From NCBI GenBank assembly GCA_902728285.1, contig CACVBU010000702.1, forward strand, positions 569,499 to 633,498: a DNA stretch of 64,000 nt, read 5' to 3'. Every line of letters begins with the position of its first letter. Position 1 is the stretch's first letter. The stretch comes from Clytia hemisphaerica (Eukaryota; Cnidaria; Hydrozoa; Leptothecata; Clytiidae). The position numbers and the translations under genes were made by a program. The notes beneath the pieces were generated by a model. The model did no database searches and was not told the origin of the DNA. It saw nothing but the letters and a program-made list of their open reading frames with translations. Below are positions 58,748 through 64,000 of this stretch, piece by piece.

Positions 58748-61355
58748 CAGCACACTGTATGGCACTTTTAGGAGAAAAAAAATAAAAAAAATAAAGAATA
58801 TTGCATCCAAAAACTTCAAAAATCCTTAGGAAAAAGATCCCTGAAAGTCACTTTTAAAGCTGTCTGACCGTCTGAAAAATAACCAGAGAGAAAGTTTCCA
58901 ATTCAGTCGAGTTGACAACCAAAACAGTCCAGAACATGCACCACATGGTGAGTTAAATTTCTTCAATAAAAATCGCACATTGATTAATCCTGACTAAAGG
59001 TTTTACACTATAGACAAGAGTTCCGCCTCGCTGCACAAATGCCTCGCTGCACAAATCGATCGGGAGAGGTGTGGGCGTTATTAAGGGCGCAAAAAGGGCG
59101 TAAGTAGCCAAGGATCGGAGAAATGCCTTTTTAACTAATATTTCCCCTTATAGCGGGGAAATATTCAATAAACCCCTGTTTTGTGACACTTTTGATGTCA
59201 TCCACTATTTTGCTCATATAATGAGGGCATCATGTGGCTTACATGTCAAAATACATCCACAGTTAAGCTGGATAATTTTTATGCCTGTTGCAAAAAGAAC
59301 GAAATTTTGTGGCTTACTCAACAGGCAGACCACAAAAAATTTAACAACCCGAAAGTATGTATAATTGGAAAATTCAGCCTTTCTTCTCTTCAAGTCTACG
59401 AGGTCCCATTCAGAGATCACTTTTCAATATCATGTATACACTTACAAAAAAAAATTGAACTCCACCTTGCTTCAGCCACAATCTTGACTCAAATAACAAA
59501 TTTTTTTTTTCAATCATATCTCCACGTTGAGGTCTATTGCCCTATGAAATTTCTATGGCTGAGTCAAAAAATATGAAGATTTATTCCAAAAGGTTGTTTT
59601 TCAGCATTTTTTACATTATCACACTATTTTTGATTAGCATTGCTTATTCATTTTTTATTTGCTTTGAATATTTTCTATTTTACAATGCCCCACTTCTTAT
59701 TATCAAACAAAAGCAGAAGCTCCATTTCATTCAAATTATATCAAAAGTTACCTTTTTGTCTCCGCTGTAAATCATTTATAGACTAGCCTGGAGATCCATG
59801 CTATAATTTCTTATTTTATATACTGATGGAGAAATGAATAGCATGGTTTGGGTTGATCGTTTATTACCCAGATCCTAATGACGGTTGAAAACACAGTCAT
59901 TCAATTTTTGGACCTACCTCCGGGTACCCCGGTGGAGGTTCTATAAATTAACCCATGTCCGTCCTTTCGTCCGTCTGTTACCAGCTTTTCTCAGGATTGG
60001 CTCATTAGTTTTTTTTGATTTTTGGCACAATGATGCAAAATGGCAATGCCTAAAATGTGACGGAGCCCGATTTTTGAAAAAAAAAACATATTTGGGCAAA
60101 TTTGGGCCAAAAACTGCCTAAAAATAGGGTTTTTTGGACTTTGTGTAAAATCCTGTCATTACTTTTTTCTGATTTTTTGCACAAAGATGGAGGGCAAGAT
60201 TATCTAAAGAATGGCTGAAGTGGTTTTTCCTGGAAAATTCTTATTCGCCTTAAAAGACGGATTTTCGTATTTTGGGGAAATTCCCTTTAACCAAATAAGA
60301 AAATATAGCTTTTCTCAATGTTGACTCATAATTTTTTTTCTGATTTTTTGCACAATGATGCATAAAATGACAATGCCCAAAATGTGATGGAGCCAGATTT
60401 TTAAGGAAAATTTTTGCGGGCAAATTTGGGCCAAAAACAGCTTAAAAGGTTCTGAATGGTTTAAGTGATTTTCGTATTTGGGGAAATTCCTTTTTACCAT
60501 TGTACATTATTCAACACACAAGCTTTATTTTTCCATTCTGAATTTTTGTACAATTATTGTCACTTTTTTCTTATTTTCATCTGATGTTAATCATTAGGTA
60601 GGTCCATTCAGCATGTTGCTTGTTTTTTCTTCTTATTTATATCTTCTTATTATTATTATTTTTATTTAGTAAGTGAGGACAGCCTAAACTCCCACTGTAA
60701 ATTTTTTGAGGCACAAATCTGCCTTACAGCTCGAACCCGTCCTGTATATATCAGATTATGAAAATACAACGGGTCTCCTGTCTATATAGAGACAGACTTA
60801 TCACCCTTTGTTACCAAAGAGGCAAGTACAAATCTTCTTAGCTTCAAAGCTTTTTAGAGAAGATTTTGCATTGGTCACCTTATTTTGAGAAATTATCTTT
60901 GGTGAAAATGAAAAAATTCAAGAAAGTTTATACGCCTAAATTACTATTTGAGCTTCCCTCTGCCAAAAAGAATTTAGAATTCGACCGAACCATAAACTAA
61001 CTTTTGAACGGGTTTTGGACTTGTCTGATAGATATCCATTTTGCTTTTTTTTTGCATTTTCAATGCGTCTCTTCATATTTTGCACAATAATAATTCAAGT
61101 TTGTACCCTTGACTTTTAAAATACCCGCTTTTCGACTAGGCTTTTTCGACAGGTAGAGATTAATATCATAGCTAAACCATTCCAATCGAATGGGATTGAC
61201 AATTCAATTAATCGTTTCAATTCGAACTCAATCGATTAATAGACTATAGAAATCGAATGATGAAGCTTAAAAATCAAATCGATTGCGTTTGATTGAGATT
61301 GTTTTGAAGTTATATGACTAGATCTAAATTGTTGTTTTTCCAATATTTCATCTAG
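58748..61355. other. Rest of intron 1; dispersed repeat copy
   Basis: At ~59905-60480 is the longest copy of the 'gtccgtctgttaccagc' family, with internal duplication of 'gcacaatgatgcaaaatg'. At 59232-59576 a 114-codon plus frame is open but overlaps an open minus frame, so it is not called. The intron ends with a good acceptor, tttttccaatatttcatctag. Confidence 0.35.
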
Positions 61356-64000
61356 ATTTAAGTGCTGATGAAGTCGTCACGTGGTTGCTAAAAGAATTGA
61401 AAGCATTCAAAGATTCGAAGAAAGAAGAGGAAAAGAAGAGGTTGAAGAAGATCAACAATATCAATGTGGTACTTTTATCCAGATTTGACGAGTTTTCAAT
61501 GACATACACTGCAGAAAAAGACTCAGATATCAACAGTATCAAAACTTTTCTAAGTAAAGTTTTTACTCATTTCACTGACACATTCTTCTTGGAATTTCCA
61601 ATAGAACTTTTGTGGAAATTGATCTCCATTTTGCTGAATTTGCTGAGGGATAAAACCTTGCTAACTGAACAAGAAAGAGATGGTGTTTACTTTCGGCTAG
61701 CATATGCTTCATCTGAGTTGAAATCAAAGGTCCGTTTTCCAATCCAACCAGATATCAAAGAAAAAATGATGGCAGTGAATACTGATGGATTATGGCTTCT
61801 CAAGAAATTGTCTTCCGATCGTAAATCGTTCAGCAAAAAGAAGAATAATGCATTCTACAATCTTTTAGAAGAATTTAAAAGATTGCAACTAATCAACATT
61901 AAGCTAGATCACTTGAAATGGTTGATACAAGATCTTTGGCCCCAAAGAATTCAAGATATCAATACAACTTTGAAGATGCACTCGGATGTAATAGGTAACA
62001 GTACGTTGAGTTACTTAGTATTCGAACGAGCAATCGAATCAAAGCTGACATCTTTGTCTATCAAGTGGAGCAGTGGAGAACAAGACAAGTATGACCAAAA
62101 TGACATTCGCAAGTTTGCAGACTCCAGGAACCCAATCAAAGCAAGACCAGATCATGTTTGGGTGTTGGTCGAGTTATTGAAGGAAGTTTACGATGACAAG
62201 AAAATGAAAGAAGCAGCTGCTGTGAATGGTGCCAAGCATAACAAAGCTGATGATGACGAAAGTTTTGGTCAGATTGACGACAATGGGGATGCTGAAAAAG
62301 CTGTTGATTCTACTGAAGTGGAAACAGTGGAGATGAGAAAGCTACTCGATGTTATTGCCAGTCATCACATGGTTAACGGATCCCTCAACAATTTCTTCGC
62401 TCTAGATATAGCATATCTTCTTCAAATATGCTATCTTGAGGACAAAGACTTCGCAAAATTCATCTACGAAGCATTTTGCTCACGAAAAATGAGTGGTGGA
62501 ATCAAAGGGGAATTAATGTCAAAAAACTCTGTTACTTACATGTCAGACTGGCCAGCCAAGGAAATCTTATCCGAGGAAACATTTATTCGGCAATTGGGAG
62601 TGGAAAACCAACATCAAACCTTGGAAATAATGATCAGGCTTATACCAAAAACCATCCAAGAAGATAGTACAGAATTGTATTGGGATATTCTATGTGCAGC
62701 ACATGAGAAGGTTTGTAGTGAATTAGACCTTGATGTTTGGTATGCGTCAATCCAGTATATGACACCTGTTATAAAGAAGCTTGTGACGAAAAAATCGGAT
62801 CAATCAACACCTAAAGAATGGTTGACGATAATCTTTGATATTCTGAAGCATAGCCAGTGCTCTGAAAATAGAACAAAATTTGTAGAGTGGCTTTTAGAAG
62901 TCGTGTTGGATGTCAGTGGTTCGTTGATGTATATCCTTAAAGCTGGTCTGATCGAGAAATTTGAAAAAATGTCGATAAAGATCTCCAAAGAAAAGCTACT
63001 CAAGTTGTTCCGGGCATTTCTTAATGAAGTCATTGAGGATAGTCACACTGAGGCATTCAATTCCCTGATGATGTATGTCCACGATTTGTTAGTGAGGACA
63101 GATATTGTGTCAGACTTGAATAATCGCGATCTTCAATCTCTTAAAGAAATATTGGAAAGACTTCTCAAGGCCTTCAGATACAGCTCGACATTTGAAACAA
63201 AATACCGAATCACTGAATGTATAGTAACTATCGTCAAAAACACTGATCCAGAATGCATCGTCAAGTGTTTTTCGAGTGAAAAAGATGTTAAAAGTTTCCT
63301 CATATATCTTCTATCCGAAAGATTTGACAAGAGAGATTTCAAGCCTGTCATTGCAGTATTAGGAAAATACTGTAAAGGAATACATCTTCGTGCTGTCATG
63401 GACCTCGTCATAAATACATTGTTCAAAGATACGAACAACAGTGGATTACCTCAATCACCGATTGAATCTTCATCAATTATGGTTTTCAAGTTACTCTGTG
63501 ACATTTACTTGCAGCAAAATCACACACAGTTGAAGCAGCTGTTTGAAGATAATCTCCATATTCTCCTCCGTGGTTTTAAGCACAGAGATCAAGGTATAAA
63601 ACAAAGTTGCATTCTTGTCATCTCAACCATCATGGGTCTTGACAAAGGACAGCAAAAAGGCTTAGTCGATATCTACCTCAACGAAACCAACCATTTTGGA
63701 TCAAAGACAGCTAGAAGTGGGTATGATAGTTTCATAGATGTTTTGAATCGATATGTCAGCAACAAGTCTCGTCACCTTCCTATGTCAACATTCAAATTAC
63801 AAGATTGTCAAAACGAGATCAACAGACTCTCCAGAGATAGCCCTTCCAAGCAGCCACCAACTACATTGGACAACACTGTTATAGAAATTCCAGAAAAGCT
63901 AAAACAGTATGTGATTAAACCGAAGCCGTTGGTTGAGACAGAAACAATGAAGAAGAATCTGGATTTGATCATGAGTGTGGTGGAGAATCCATTGAATTTG
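61356..64000 (+). CDS. Giant exon of a large unrecognised helical protein, open at the window end
   Basis: After the acceptor at 61355 the frame stays open for 881 full codons to 64000 with no stop. Joined to 54947-55043 it gives at least 914 residues. The sequence is almost wholly alpha-helical in character: Leu-rich, charged, no Gly/Pro loops for long stretches, as in HEAT/ARM-like scaffolds. Examples are LSADEVVTWLLKELKAFKDS at the start and LLWKLISILLNLLRDK. An acidic loop (DDDESFGQIDDNGDAE, about residues 328-360) and a polar linker near 865-880 (RDSPSKQPPTTLDNT) break it. There is no signal peptide or membrane segment. I recognise no family. The last residues, ETETMKKNLDLIMSVVENPL, read like the approach to a P-loop in midasin-type AAA+ proteins. 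That is a guess to be tested with the sequence beyond 64000. Confidence 0.9.

Noticed and set aside
59232-59576. 114-codon plus-strand frame inside the large gene's intron
   Set aside because: Overlaps an equally open minus frame; no domain and no splice sites.
1-64000. CRISPR array, prokaryotic operon, phage or plasmid features
   Set aside because: The repeats are contiguous satellites or MITEs without spacers, and genes are intron-split as in animal nuclear DNA.

Overview
The window is eukaryotic nuclear DNA from an invertebrate animal. It is AT-rich, its genes have GT-AG introns, and repeats fill most of it. The one gene I can name is a full-length metazoan-type mitochondrial thiamine pyrophosphate carrier (SLC25A19). 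The dense miniature inverted-repeat elements (MITEs) with G/C-run ends remind me of cnidarian genomes, but that lineage guess is weak.

Layout. At 0.09-0.2 kb lies the last exon of a plus-strand gene that starts before the window. From 1.2 to 13.8 kb there are tandem arrays, dispersed repeats and a decayed LINE reverse transcriptase on the minus strand. From 13.86 to 18.92 kb I assembled four small minus-strand exons by splice sites and matching phase; the gene is unrecognised and transposons sit in its large intron. From 20.7 to 26.1 kb there is a 124-bp satellite and two further copies of a dispersed repeat. From 26.38 to 28.58 kb lies the 3' part of a minus-strand gene with two von Willebrand A domains. 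It is broken by a frameshift and by a 912-bp transposon that landed in a coding exon with a 10-bp target duplication. From 29.6 to 32.15 kb is a nest of transposons inside transposons. From 34.16 to 40.52 kb is SLC25A19 in nine exons. From 40.5 to 54.9 kb there is mostly repeat plus a few weak exon candidates. From 54.95 kb to the window end is a large plus-strand gene: a 32-codon first exon with a nuclear-localisation-like basic run, a 6.3-kb repeat-filled intron, then an exon open for 2,645 bases to the edge. It encodes a long helical protein that I do not recognise.

The genes show no operon-like relation. The notable biology is in the mobile DNA. Several insertions are proven by exact target duplications and, in two cases, by an uninterrupted paralogue in the same window. 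One MITE family has a constant TA target and constant inverted-repeat core, but each copy carries its own short word next to the core and repeats that word through its interior. That copy-specific pattern is the most unusual signal I found.
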